Both the position numbers and the translations under genes were made by a program. From the NCBI GenBank assembly GCA_027923965.1, contig AP026969.1, positions 682,001 to 746,000 on the forward strand: a stretch of 64,000 nt of DNA, read 5' to 3'. Positions 34,551 through 44,552 of this stretch are shown piece by piece; positions within the stretch are counted from its first letter, which is position 1, and each line of letters opens with the position of its first letter. This DNA comes from Comamonadaceae bacterium OS-1 (GTDB taxonomy: Bacteria > Pseudomonadota > Gammaproteobacteria > Burkholderiales > Burkholderiaceae_C). Under the pieces are notes generated by a model. It was not told the origin of the DNA, did not search any database, and saw nothing but the letters and a program-made list of their open reading frames with translations.

Positions 34551-35269
34551 TGGCAGCAGCTCACAATCCCAATCTGGCGATTTTGGAACTGGTAGCCTAT
34601 GCGCTGGGCCCGGTATGCGACAGCGTGGTGTTTGTCGGCGGCTGTGCCACGGGCTTGCTGCTGACGCAGGAGCGGCCCGACCGCATACGCATCACCGAAG
34701 ACGTGGATATCGTGGCCCAGGCGCTGACGACACAGGACTACCACGCTATCGAAAAACGGGTGCGCGCACAGGGGTTCAGCAACGATATGCGGACCGATGC
34801 ACCGATTTGCCGTTGGGTCTACAAGAGTGTCACTTTAGACCTGATGCCTACGGTGAAGGACATCCTGGGTTTTGCCAACCGCTGGTATCCGCTGGCGCTG
34901 CGCACAGCATCGGTCGTGGTCTTACCCAGTGGCATGGAGATCAAGCTTATTACCGCGCCGGTGTTCATTGCCACCAAGCTGGAGGCTTTCAAAGACCGTG
35001 GCAAGGATGCCCACGGCAAGCCCGATTTTCTGGGTAGCCACGACATGGAAGACATCGTCACCGTGGTGGACAGACGGCTAGAACTGTTGGACGAATGCCG
35101 TGCCATGCCGGTCGAATTGCGCCAGTATCTGGCCGAGGAATTCACGGCGCTGTTTGCCAATACCGAGTTTGAACCCACGCTGGCAGGGCATTTGCCGGGC
35201 GACGCATTCAGCCAGCAGCGCGCCAGGCCCTTGGCCAAGAAGTTGCGAGAACTCGCGCAACTGGCCTAG
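34550..35269 (+). CDS. nucleotidyltransferase, AbiEii-toxin-like
   Basis: 239 residues. A DNA-polymerase-beta-type core is visible: VVFVGGCATGLLL near residue 25, then TEDVDIVAQ near 49 with the D-x-D pair (GG-x-D-x-D pattern), VTLDLMP near 95 as the third acidic strand, and VFIATKLEAFKDRGKDAHGKPDFLGSHDMEDIVTVVD near 140, matching the K-x-D-x-D-x-DI region of AbiEii/MenT relatives. Known members are toxins that add nucleotides to tRNA or protein. Start ATG 34550 overlaps the upstream TGA; GTG 34547 is an alternative. Confidence 0.7.
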   Translation: MAAAHNPNLAILELVAYALGPVCDSVVFVGGCATGLLLTQERPDRIRITEDVDIVAQALTTQDYHAIEKRVRAQGFSNDMRTDAPICRWVYKSVTLDLMPTVKDILGFANRWYPLALRTASVVVLPSGMEIKLITAPVFIATKLEAFKDRGKDAHGKPDFLGSHDMEDIVTVVDRRLELLDECRAMPVELRQYLAEEFTALFANTEFEPTLAGHLPGDAFSQQRARPLAKKLRELAQLA

Positions 35270-35291
35270 CGTGAACCATGATGTAACCCCC

Positions 35292-35612
35292 ATGACCACC
35301 ATCCCCTCCCTCACCCAAGCCCTGCGCGACTTTGCCGCCGCACGCGACTGGGCACCGTTCCACTCGCCCAAGAACCTGGCCAGTGCGCTGAGCGTGGAGG
35401 CGGCGGAGCTGCTGGAGCACTTCCAGTGGCTGACCGAGGACCAAAGCCGCAAGCTGTCCGCGCCGCAAACAGCCGAGGTGGCCGCCGAAGCGGCCGATGT
35501 GCTGCTGTACCTGCTGCAACTGTGTGACCAGCTCGGTATCGACCTGCTGGAGGCCGCGCGGCTGAAGATGCTGGTGAACGGCCAGAAATACCCGCCGCTC
35601 TCAAATAAATAG
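35292..35612 (+). CDS. MazG-like nucleotide pyrophosphohydrolase
   Basis: 106 residues of the RS21-C6/dCTPase-type all-alpha MazG group. Metal-binding acidic residues appear in SVEAAELLEHFQWL near residue 36 and in AEAADVLLYLLQL near 65 (E-x2-E and E-x2-D). It hydrolyses non-canonical or dNTP nucleotides. It follows the nucleotidyltransferase by 22 bases and may be co-transcribed. The final residues (PPLSNK) come from the start of a dispersed repeat that overlaps the stop codon. Confidence 0.85.
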   Translation: MTTIPSLTQALRDFAAARDWAPFHSPKNLASALSVEAAELLEHFQWLTEDQSRKLSAPQTAEVAAEAADVLLYLLQLCDQLGIDLLEAARLKMLVNGQKYPPLSNK

Positions 35613-35654
35613 CTGCTCACGCCCGTCCTGCCAGCACGGGCGGCCTGAAAAGCC
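35598..35654 (+). repeat. dispersed intergenic repeat, copy 9
   Basis: AATAGCTGCTCACGCCCGTC then CTGCCAGCACGGGCGGCC; its first 15 bases are coding in the MazG-like gene. Confidence 0.65.
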
Positions 35655-35661
35655 TATAGGT

Positions 35662-36657
35662 TCAGACCAATTTGATGTTTAGCCGGGTGATCAGGTTTTT
35701 GTAGTAAGTGCTGTCGCGCACCATCACGGCTTTGAAGGCGGCTTCGTCGCCGAACACAAAACCCATGTTCTGTTTGTCCATGATCTCGCGGAAGGCAGGC
35801 TCGGCGACGGTTTTGACGGCGGTGTTTTTCAGGATGGCCAGGATTTCGGGCGGGGTGTTCTTGGGGGCACCCAGGCCGCGCCAGGAGGCGATGGACAAAT
35901 CAATGCCGCGCTCTTTCAGCGTGGGGGCCGACTCGAAGCCCTTGACCCGCTTGTCGGCCATGGTGGCCAGTATTTTCAGCTTGCCGGAGTTCACATGGGC
36001 CGTGACTTCGGCGGCACTGACCGACACCGCCTCGATATGCCCGCCCAGCAGGGCCAGCACCGCCGGGCCTGCGCCGGGGTAGGGAATGTGGTTGTAGCTG
36101 GTGCCGGTTTTGTCGCCCAGTGCGGCGGCGGCCAGATGCCAGATGGAGGCCGCGCCCGAGTTGCCCACGCGCACTTCGCCCGGGGTCTTCTTGGCAGCGG
36201 CCAGAAATTCTTCGATGGTGTTCCATGGCGCATCGGCCTTCACAGTGATGGCGGCCGGGTCGGCGTTCAGCAGCACGATGGGGGCGAAGTCGTCGTGGCT
36301 GAACTTGATCACGCCCACGTGGGGCAGGGTGGTCAGCTCCACTGTCAGCATGGCGATCTTGTAGCCGTCGGGCTTGGCGTTGAGCACGTCGGTCAGGCCG
36401 ATGGAGCCGCTGGCCCCGGGCTTGTTGATCACGGTGAGCGGCTGGCTGATGTGCTTGCGGGCCGAGTCGCTGAAGGCGCGGGCCAGCACGTCGGTGCCGC
36501 CGCCTGCGCCGTAGGCCACCACCAGTTCTACCGGGCGGTGGGGGTAGTCGGTGGCCTGGGCCCATGCCTGGCGGGCGCTGCCGCAGGCTCCTAGCGCCAG
36601 CAGGCTGACGGCGGTGCGGCGGGACATGGTGTTGTGAATAGCTGTGTCGGTGGGCAT
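35662..36657 (-). CDS. tripartite tricarboxylate transporter (Bug/TctC) receptor
   Basis: 331 residues. A Tat-like signal peptide (MSRRTAVSLLALGACGSARQAWAQ) precedes the Bug domain with VELVVAYGAGGGTDVLARAF, VINKPGASGSIGLT and VGNSGAASIWHLAA. Periplasmic binding of a carboxylate, perhaps a uronate or aldarate, is inferred from the downstream position behind the TRAP genes. The start at 36657 has GGAG; ATG 36627, nearer the signal peptide, lacks one. No permease partner is in the window. Confidence 0.87.
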   Translation of the reverse strand: MPTDTAIHNTMSRRTAVSLLALGACGSARQAWAQATDYPHRPVELVVAYGAGGGTDVLARAFSDSARKHISQPLTVINKPGASGSIGLTDVLNAKPDGYKIAMLTVELTTLPHVGVIKFSHDDFAPIVLLNADPAAITVKADAPWNTIEEFLAAAKKTPGEVRVGNSGAASIWHLAAAALGDKTGTSYNHIPYPGAGPAVLALLGGHIEAVSVSAAEVTAHVNSGKLKILATMADKRVKGFESAPTLKERGIDLSIASWRGLGAPKNTPPEILAILKNTAVKTVAEPAFREIMDKQNMGFVFGDEAAFKAVMVRDSTYYKNLITRLNIKLV

Positions 36658-36781
36658 GTTGTTTGTCTCCGTAAGGATGTGGAAAAGGGCCGTCTGTGCG
36701 GCTTGGGGGCAAAAAAAATCCCAGCCAGGCACGCAGAGCGGCTGGACTGGGATGGTCGGGGGAGGAGTGATAGGCGCTGCG

Positions 36782-38134
36782 CTAGAACACCGGGTGCCCG
36801 GTGATCAGCGACGGCAGCCAGGTGGAGAACGCTGGCACATAGGTCACCAGGTTGATGGCCACCCATATCGCCAGGTAGTAGGGCCACGCGGTTTTGGTTG
36901 CCTCACCAATCGAAATATTGCCAATGGCACAGCCGACAAATTGCACCGTCCCTACCGGCGGATGGACCAGGCCCAGCGCGCAGTTCAGCAGCAGCATCAT
37001 GCCGAACTGCACCGGGCCCACGCCCATCTGGATGGCCAGTGGCAGAAACAGTGGCGTGGTGATCAGGATGTGGGCGGCCATGTCCAGGAAGATGCCCAGG
37101 AAAATCTGGATGATGTTGATGTACAGCAGCATCAGCCACGGGGTGGTGGTGGCGTGCAGCAGCGCAGCCTCGATCGCATCCGGAATTTCCAGGTACGCCA
37201 TTTGCCAGCGCAGCATGTTCGACACGCCGATCAGCAGCAGGATCACGCCGGTGGTTTTTGACGCCTTTTTCAGCGCCATCACCACCTTGGCACGGCTCAT
37301 GGTGCGGTAGATCAGGCTGGTCAGCAGCAGCGAGTAGGCCACGGCAATCGCCGCTGCCTCGGTGGCCGTGGCCACCCCACCCATCACACAGCCCAGAATC
37401 ACGCCAATCACCATCAGGCCGGGAATGGCCGCGATGAAGGTGCGCAGCACAGCACCCCAGCCGGGGAACTTCTCCAGCATGGACGAGCCATCGGCCCGCT
37501 TGGGAAAGCCATTGCGCACGGCCTGCCAGTAGGCGGCGATCAGCATGCAGACCATGATCCAGAACACCGGCACCAGCCCGGCAAACATCAGGTCGCCGAT
37601 CGACACACCGCGGATCACATGGCCACCGATCATGCCGCTGGCTGCCTGGGCAGCAAACGCATAGATGATCATGTTGTGCGAGGTGGGCATCAGCGCGCCG
37701 GTGAGCGACGCATGGGTGGTGACGTTGACCGCGTAGTCGGCGCTGTAGCCTTCGCGCTTCATGATGGGGATCAGCACGCCGCCCATGGCCGACGTGTCGG
37801 CAATGGGGGAGCCCGAGACACCGCCAAACAGCGTGCTGGCCATCACGTTGGCCAGGCCCAGCCCGCCCTTCATGTGGCCGACCATGCTGCGCGCGAAGTC
37901 CAGGATCTTGTCGGCAATGCCGCCGTGCAGCATCAGCTCGCCCGAGAAGATGAAGAACGGAATGGCCAGGAACGAAAAAACGTTCATGCCCGACACCATC
38001 ATCTGCATGGCGGTGGCCAGTGGCAGGCCTTCCACCGCAAAGGTGGCCAGACAGCTCAGGCCAATGGCAAACGCCACTGGCACTCCAAGCACCAGAAAGA
38101 GCAAAAAGCTCAGGGAAAGTACGGCGAGTTCCAT
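36782..38134 (-). CDS. dctM: TRAP transporter large permease DctM
   Basis: 450 residues with about 12-13 hydrophobic segments. Typical blocks are VPVAFAIGLSCLATF, FLAIPFFIFSGELM near residue 52, and GVSGSPIADTSAMGGVLIP near 105. With DctQ and DctP it imports organic acids with Na+ or H+. Gene order P-Q-M on one strand is standard. Position between the regulator and a Bug receptor, in a uronate block, suggests galacturonate/glucuronate uptake. Confidence 0.95.
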   Translation of the reverse strand: MELAVLSLSFLLFLVLGVPVAFAIGLSCLATFAVEGLPLATAMQMMVSGMNVFSFLAIPFFIFSGELMLHGGIADKILDFARSMVGHMKGGLGLANVMASTLFGGVSGSPIADTSAMGGVLIPIMKREGYSADYAVNVTTHASLTGALMPTSHNMIIYAFAAQAASGMIGGHVIRGVSIGDLMFAGLVPVFWIMVCMLIAAYWQAVRNGFPKRADGSSMLEKFPGWGAVLRTFIAAIPGLMVIGVILGCVMGGVATATEAAAIAVAYSLLLTSLIYRTMSRAKVVMALKKASKTTGVILLLIGVSNMLRWQMAYLEIPDAIEAALLHATTTPWLMLLYINIIQIFLGIFLDMAAHILITTPLFLPLAIQMGVGPVQFGMMLLLNCALGLVHPPVGTVQFVGCAIGNISIGEATKTAWPYYLAIWVAINLVTYVPAFSTWLPSLITGHPVF

Positions 38135-38136
38135 AA

Positions 38137-38643
38137 TCAGGCGGCCTTGGTTGTGGTCGAGGCCGTGCTCGGTGGTTGCGTGAAGACGGTCAGCAGATGC
38201 TTGATGGCAAACAGGACGATCAGGACGCCGGCGATCATCACCGGCATGTAGCGGTAGGCTTCAGAGATGCCCAGCGTGGGAATGGTGTCCTTGTGGGTGG
38301 AAATGGCCATCTCCAGGCTGCCCCAGAGCAGAACCAGGGCGAAAGCGATGGTCAGCACATCGACGATGACGCCGCACCAGAACTGCCCTTTTTCCGACAG
38401 CATCTTGACCGCCGAGTCCAGGCCGATATGGCCGGCATCGTGCACCCCGGCAGCCGCGCCAAACATGGCCACCGAGATCACCAGCAGCAGCGCGACTTGT
38501 TCCACGTAGGCCGGTGCGTCGCTGAAGCCGTAGCGCATGATGACACCGTAGATGACCACGATGCCCAGAGCAGCCAGGCAGATGCTGGCCAGGCGCAACA
38601 CCCCGTTCGACAGGTGGGCGCAGATTGAATTGAATAATTCCAT
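38137..38643 (-). CDS. dctQ: TRAP transporter small permease DctQ
   Basis: 168 residues with four hydrophobic helices (LASICLAALGIVVIYGVIMRY, VALLLVISVAMFGAAAGV, FWCGVIVDVLTIAFALVLLW, YMPVMIAGVLIVLFAI). The HDAGHIGLD segment after helix 2 is characteristic of DctQ. The start MELFNSICAHL at 38643 fits better than a longer frame from 38697. Its stop is 2 bases before the dctM ATG. Confidence 0.92.
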   Translation of the reverse strand: MELFNSICAHLSNGVLRLASICLAALGIVVIYGVIMRYGFSDAPAYVEQVALLLVISVAMFGAAAGVHDAGHIGLDSAVKMLSEKGQFWCGVIVDVLTIAFALVLLWGSLEMAISTHKDTIPTLGISEAYRYMPVMIAGVLIVLFAIKHLLTVFTQPPSTASTTTKAA

Positions 38644-38714
38644 AGTGCATACCCGCGCCGTTGGGCCGCCGCGCAGCCCTTGCAGGGATGGCGGCAACGC
38701 AAACGGCTAGCGGC

Positions 38715-40632
<1,918 letters not shown>

Positions 40633-40677
40633 TAAAAAAGCCTTGACATGGAATGAAGTGGTTATCAAAATAGCTAG

Positions 40678-40704
40678 TTGTCAGACAACACATGACTGAT
40701 GTGT
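40678..40704. promoter_or_regulatory. FadR-type GntR operator and overlapping palindrome
   Basis: TTGTCAGACAA (40678-40688) fits the TNGTNNNACNA pattern of FadR-subfamily sites and is a perfect palindrome. ACACAT-GACTG-ATGTGT (40688-40704) follows directly. Both lie in the gap between the GntR gene and the uronate dehydrogenase gene, downstream of a TTGACA at 40643. Confidence 0.6.
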
Positions 40705-40825
40705 AAGTCGATCCAATGCATAGTAGCAAAGCCCCGGTAAAAGTCCAGCGGATGAATACCCGGGGCGCAACAGGCATCCCATCGGCGCATGTGGGCTGAC
40801 ACAAAACAAGTTAACAGGAACCAAT

Positions 40826-41635
40826 ATGGCCATCAAGCTGCACGAGAAAATATTGTTAACCGGCGCTGCCGGTGGTCTGGGCAAGGTTTTGCGCGAGAGT
40901 CTCAAGCAAAACTGCACCACCCTGCGATTGTCGGATGTGGTGGACTTCGGCGCGGCTGCCGCGGGCGAAGAAATCATGCTGGCCGATCTGGCCAACGCCT
41001 CCCAGGTCGATGCCATGGTGCAGGGCGTGGATGCCATCGTGCACATGGGCGGCAAGTCGCTGGACGGCCCGTTTGAGCCCATCATGATGGCCAACATCCT
41101 GGGCACCTACAACCTGTACGAGGCGGCCCGCAAGTTTGGCGTGAAGCGGGTGATTTTTGCCAGCTCCAACCACGTCACCGGCTTTTACCGCCAAGACGAG
41201 ACCATCACCGCCGACGCGCCCGCCCGCCCCGACGGCAACTACGGTCTGAGCAAGGCCTTTGGTGAAGACCTGGCGCGCTACTACTTTGACCGCTACGGGA
41301 TTGAGACCGCCTGCGTGCGCATCGGCTCGTCCTTTATTGAGCCACGCGACCGCCGCATGCTGGCCACCTTTTTGAGCTTTGACGACCTGCACCGCCTGAT
41401 CACCGCCTGCCTGACCACGCCTGCGCTGGGCTACAGCATCATCTTTGGCATGTCCAACAACGCCGTCACCTGGTGGGACAACAGCCGCGCCCGCCATGTG
41501 GGCTATGTGCCGCAAGACAGCTCGGACGTGTTCCGCGAGGCGGTGTACGCCCGCACGGCCGCGCCGGACTTCAGCGATCCGGCCGCCCTGCACCAGGGCG
41601 GCGCGTTTGTGCGCATGGGCCCCTACGAGGCGTGA
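40826..41635 (+). CDS. udh: uronate dehydrogenase
   Basis: 269-residue extended SDR. NAD motif TGAAGGLGKVLRE near residue 11, ADLANASQVDAMVQG, ASSNHVTGFYRQDE near 113 and the catalytic Y-x3-K in GNYGLSKAFGEDLARYYFDRYG near 137; IGSSFIEPRDRRML is typical of Udh. It oxidises galacturonate or glucuronate to the aldaro-lactone with NAD+. It is the first gene of the rightward operon beside the GntR operator. Confidence 0.9.
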   Translation: MAIKLHEKILLTGAAGGLGKVLRESLKQNCTTLRLSDVVDFGAAAAGEEIMLADLANASQVDAMVQGVDAIVHMGGKSLDGPFEPIMMANILGTYNLYEAARKFGVKRVIFASSNHVTGFYRQDETITADAPARPDGNYGLSKAFGEDLARYYFDRYGIETACVRIGSSFIEPRDRRMLATFLSFDDLHRLITACLTTPALGYSIIFGMSNNAVTWWDNSRARHVGYVPQDSSDVFREAVYARTAAPDFSDPAALHQGGAFVRMGPYEA

Positions 41636-41640
41636 GCAGC

Positions 41641-42540
41641 ATGACCGCTGCTGCCACGCCCATCTCCAGCAACCGCGACCGCGTGGGCGAAAGCCCGGTG
41701 TGGTCGGTGGCCGAGCAGGCCCTGTACTGGGTCGACATTGAAGCGCGGCAGATCCGCCGCTGGGCTCCCGCGTCGGACACGGTGCAAAGCTGGACCCTGC
41801 CCGAGCGCGTGGGCTGCATTGGCCTGACCGCCACCGCCGGGCAACTGGTGGCCGCCATGGAAACCGGCATTTTTGCGGTCACCCTATTGGATGTGCCCGA
41901 GGTGATGCTGGAATGCCTGGCACCCGTCACCCACGCCGGCCCCGGCATGCGCTTTAACGATGGCCGCTGCGATGCGCAGGGCCGCTTCTGGGTGGGCAGC
42001 ATGGTGATGGACATGGGCCTGGCCTCGCCTTTGGGCCGCTTGTACTGCCTGGACCGCAACGGCCTGCGCGCGCTGCCGCTGGACGGCCTGATCACCCCCA
42101 ACGGCCTGGCTTTCAGCCCCGATGGCAGCACCGCTTACCTGTCGGATTCGCACCCCGGCGTGCAAAAGATCTGGGCGTTTGACCTCGCTGCCGACGGAGC
42201 CTTGAGCCACCAGCGCGTGTTCGTTGACATGGTTCCGCTGCCCGGCCGCCCGGATGGCGCGGCGGTGGACGCTGAGGGCTGCTACTGGATTTGTGGCAAC
42301 GATGCCGGTCTGGTGCACCGCTTCGACCCGCAGGGTCGCCTGCTGCAGTCGCTGGAAGTGCCGGTGGCCAAGCCGTCGATGTGCGCGTTTGGCGGTGCCC
42401 ACCTGGATATTTTGTATGTGGCTTCGATTGTGCCCGGCACTGTGGATGCCGCTGCGCCCGGCTTGAACGGGGCCGTATTTGCCCTGCAGCCCGGCGTGCG
42501 GGGCCTGCCCGAGCCGGTGTTCAGCCAGTTTCCGGCGTGA
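41641..42540 (+). CDS. SMP-30/gluconolactonase-family lactonase
   Basis: 299-residue six-bladed propeller. The metal-site glutamate is in RVGESPVWS near residue 17, with MRFNDGRCDAQGRFWVGSM near 102 and ITPNGLAFSPDG near 150 supplying Asn/Asp ligands. It would open the galactaro- or glucaro-lactone made by Udh. The start at 41641 lies 5 bases after the udh stop with AGCAGC spacing only, suggesting coupling. Confidence 0.9.
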   Translation: MTAAATPISSNRDRVGESPVWSVAEQALYWVDIEARQIRRWAPASDTVQSWTLPERVGCIGLTATAGQLVAAMETGIFAVTLLDVPEVMLECLAPVTHAGPGMRFNDGRCDAQGRFWVGSMVMDMGLASPLGRLYCLDRNGLRALPLDGLITPNGLAFSPDGSTAYLSDSHPGVQKIWAFDLAADGALSHQRVFVDMVPLPGRPDGAAVDAEGCYWICGNDAGLVHRFDPQGRLLQSLEVPVAKPSMCAFGGAHLDILYVASIVPGTVDAAAPGLNGAVFALQPGVRGLPEPVFSQFPA

Positions 42541-42553
42541 TGCTTACGCACAA

Positions 42554-42607
42554 TTTATAAGAAATCACTGCCTTGTGCTTATTCCATCAGCATGAGCAGC
42601 TATCAAA
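42554..42607 (-). repeat. dispersed intergenic repeat, copy 10 (inverted)
   Basis: Reads on the minus strand as TTTGATAGCTGCTCATGCTG then ATGGAATAAGCACAAGGCAG. It directly precedes the AGGAGGAG ribosome-binding site of the next gene. Confidence 0.7.
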
Positions 42608-42617
42608 GGAGGAGCAA

Positions 42618-43592
42618 ATGAACATTTCCCGCCGCCAGGTAATTCTGTCTGCCCCCGGTGCCCTGGCACTGGCAAACCCTGTGTTGGCCCAGGCCCAGGC
42701 CTGGCCCAGCAAGCCTATCAAGCTGATCGTGCCGTACCCGCCCGGTGGTTCGTCGGACATCATTGCCCGCGCCATCAGCCAGCTGCTGTCCGAGGCGCTC
42801 AAGCAGTCGGTCATCGTGGAAAACAAGGCCGGTGCCAATGGCAACCTGGGGGCCGACTTTGTGGCCAAGTCCGCACCCGACGGCTACACCCTGCTGCTGT
42901 GCGACGTGGGCGCGCTGGCCATCAGCCCCTCGGTCTACACCAAGCTGGCGTTTGACCCGAGCAAGGATTTGCGCGGCGTAACCATGCTGGCCTACTCGCC
43001 GCACATGCTGGTGGTGCACCCCTCGGTGCCGGCCAACAACCTGAAAGAGTTGGTGGCCTTGTCGAAGAAGACCGACCTCAACTTCGCTGTCACCGCCATG
43101 GGCAGTGCGCCCCACGTGGCCGGTGTGGCGGTAGAGCGCGCCAGCGGTGCCAAGTGGGTGTACGTGCCCTACAAGGGCGGCGTACAAGCCATCTCCGACA
43201 CCATCGGCGGCCAGACCCAGGTGCTGATGAACGGCATGCTGGCCACCTTGCCGCACGTGCAAAGCGGCAAGCTCAAGGTGCTGGGCATCTCCAAAAAGAC
43301 CCGCATGCCGCTGGTGGGCAATGTGCCCACGCTGGCCGAGCAGGGCCTGACCGACTTTGAATCCGGCACCTGGCAAGGCGTGCTGGTGGCCAATGGCACA
43401 CCGCCCGCCGTCATCGCCCGGCTGAACACCGAGCTGATCAAGATCATCCGCAGCGCCGACATCCGGGCCCGCCTGAGTGGCCAGGGGGCCGAGGTGGTCA
43501 CCATGCTGCCGGGCGAGCAAGACCAATTTTTCAACCGCGAACGCAGCCGTTGGGCCAAGGTGGTGGCAGACGCCAACATCCAGCTCGACTGA
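42618..43592 (+). CDS. tripartite tricarboxylate transporter (Bug/TctC) receptor
   Basis: 324 residues with signal peptide MNISRRQVILSAPGALALANPVLAQA and the Bug core: KPIKLIVPYPPGGSSDIIARA, VENKAGANGNLGADFVAKS, and VPTLAEQGLTDFESGTW. It lies inside the uronate operon, so a uronate or aldarate ligand is likely. AGGAGGAG precedes the ATG. Third such receptor in the window without TctA or TctB. Confidence 0.92.
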   Translation: MNISRRQVILSAPGALALANPVLAQAQAWPSKPIKLIVPYPPGGSSDIIARAISQLLSEALKQSVIVENKAGANGNLGADFVAKSAPDGYTLLLCDVGALAISPSVYTKLAFDPSKDLRGVTMLAYSPHMLVVHPSVPANNLKELVALSKKTDLNFAVTAMGSAPHVAGVAVERASGAKWVYVPYKGGVQAISDTIGGQTQVLMNGMLATLPHVQSGKLKVLGISKKTRMPLVGNVPTLAEQGLTDFESGTWQGVLVANGTPPAVIARLNTELIKIIRSADIRARLSGQGAEVVTMLPGEQDQFFNRERSRWAKVVADANIQLD

Positions 43593-43634
43593 GCCGCCGC
43601 ATCCCTAGCTTTATTACGAGAGAGAACCACAAAA

Positions 43635-44546
43635 ATGAATCCGCAAGAACTCAAATCCATCATGGGCTCCGGCCTGCTGTCTTTCCCCATCACCGACTTC
43701 GATGACAACGGCGACTTCCGCCCCAGCACCTACATCAAGCGCCTGGAATGGCTGGCCCCTTACGGCGCATCGGCGCTGTTTGCCGCCGGCGGCACGGGCG
43801 AATATTTCTCGCTGGTGGGTGCCGAGTACAGCCAGGTCGTGAAGACCGCGGTGGAAACCTGCCGTGGCGTGGTGCCCATCATCGCCGGTGCCGGTGGTCC
43901 CACCCGCATGGCCATCGCCCATGCGCAGGAAGCCGAGCGTCTGGGTGCCCACGGCGTGCTGCTGCTGCCGCACTACCTGACCGAAGCCGGCCAGGAAGGC
44001 CTGATTGAGCACGTGGCCCAGGTCTGCAACAGCGTGAAGTTTGGCGTGATCGTCTACAACCGCGACCGCACCAAGCTCACCCCCAACTCGCTGGCCATCC
44101 TGGCCGAGCGCTGCCCCAACCTGATCGGCTTCAAGGACGGCGTGGGCAATATCGAAACCATGTCCTCCATCTTCATGAAGATGGGCGACCGCTTTGCCTA
44201 CCTGGGCGGCCTGCCCACGGCGGAAGTCTACGCAGCCGCCTACAAGGCGCTGGGCACACCGGTGTACTCGTCGGCCGTGTTCAACTTCATCCCCAAGACC
44301 GCCATGGACTTCTACCATGCGGTGGCCGCCGATGACCTGCCCACGCAGCACAAACTGTTGAAGGAGTTCTTCATGCCCTACCTGGCGATCCGCAACCGCG
44401 TCGAAGGCTACGGCGTGAGCATCATCAAGGCCGGTGCCACCATCGTCGGCCACGACGGCGGCCCGGTGCGCGCGCCCCTGACCAACCTCAAGCCCGCCGA
44501 AATGGAAGAACTCGCCGTGCTGATCCAGAAACTGGGCCCACAATAA
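43635..44546 (+). CDS. kdgD: 5-dehydro-4-deoxyglucarate dehydratase
   Basis: 303-residue DapA-superfamily barrel. [14 protein letters not shown] near residue 53, the tyrosine in [11 protein letters not shown] near 139 and the Schiff-base lysine in [10 protein letters not shown] near 178 match KdgD. It dehydrates and decarboxylates 5-keto-4-deoxyglucarate to 2-oxoglutarate semialdehyde. The next gene oxidises that product. Glucarate or galactarate dehydratase (gudD/garD), needed upstream, is not in the window. Confidence 0.92.
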   Translation: MNPQELKSIMGSGLLSFPITDFDDNGDFRPSTYIKRLEWLAPYGASALFAAGGTGEYFSLVGAEYSQVVKTAVETCRGVVPIIAGAGGPTRMAIAHAQEAERLGAHGVLLLPHYLTEAGQEGLIEHVAQVCNSVKFGVIVYNRDRTKLTPNSLAILAERCPNLIGFKDGVGNIETMSSIFMKMGDRFAYLGGLPTAEVYAAAYKALGTPVYSSAVFNFIPKTAMDFYHAVAADDLPTQHKLLKEFFMPYLAIRNRVEGYGVSIIKAGATIVGHDGGPVRAPLTNLKPAEMEELAVLIQKLGPQ

Positions 44547-44552
44547 ACCACC

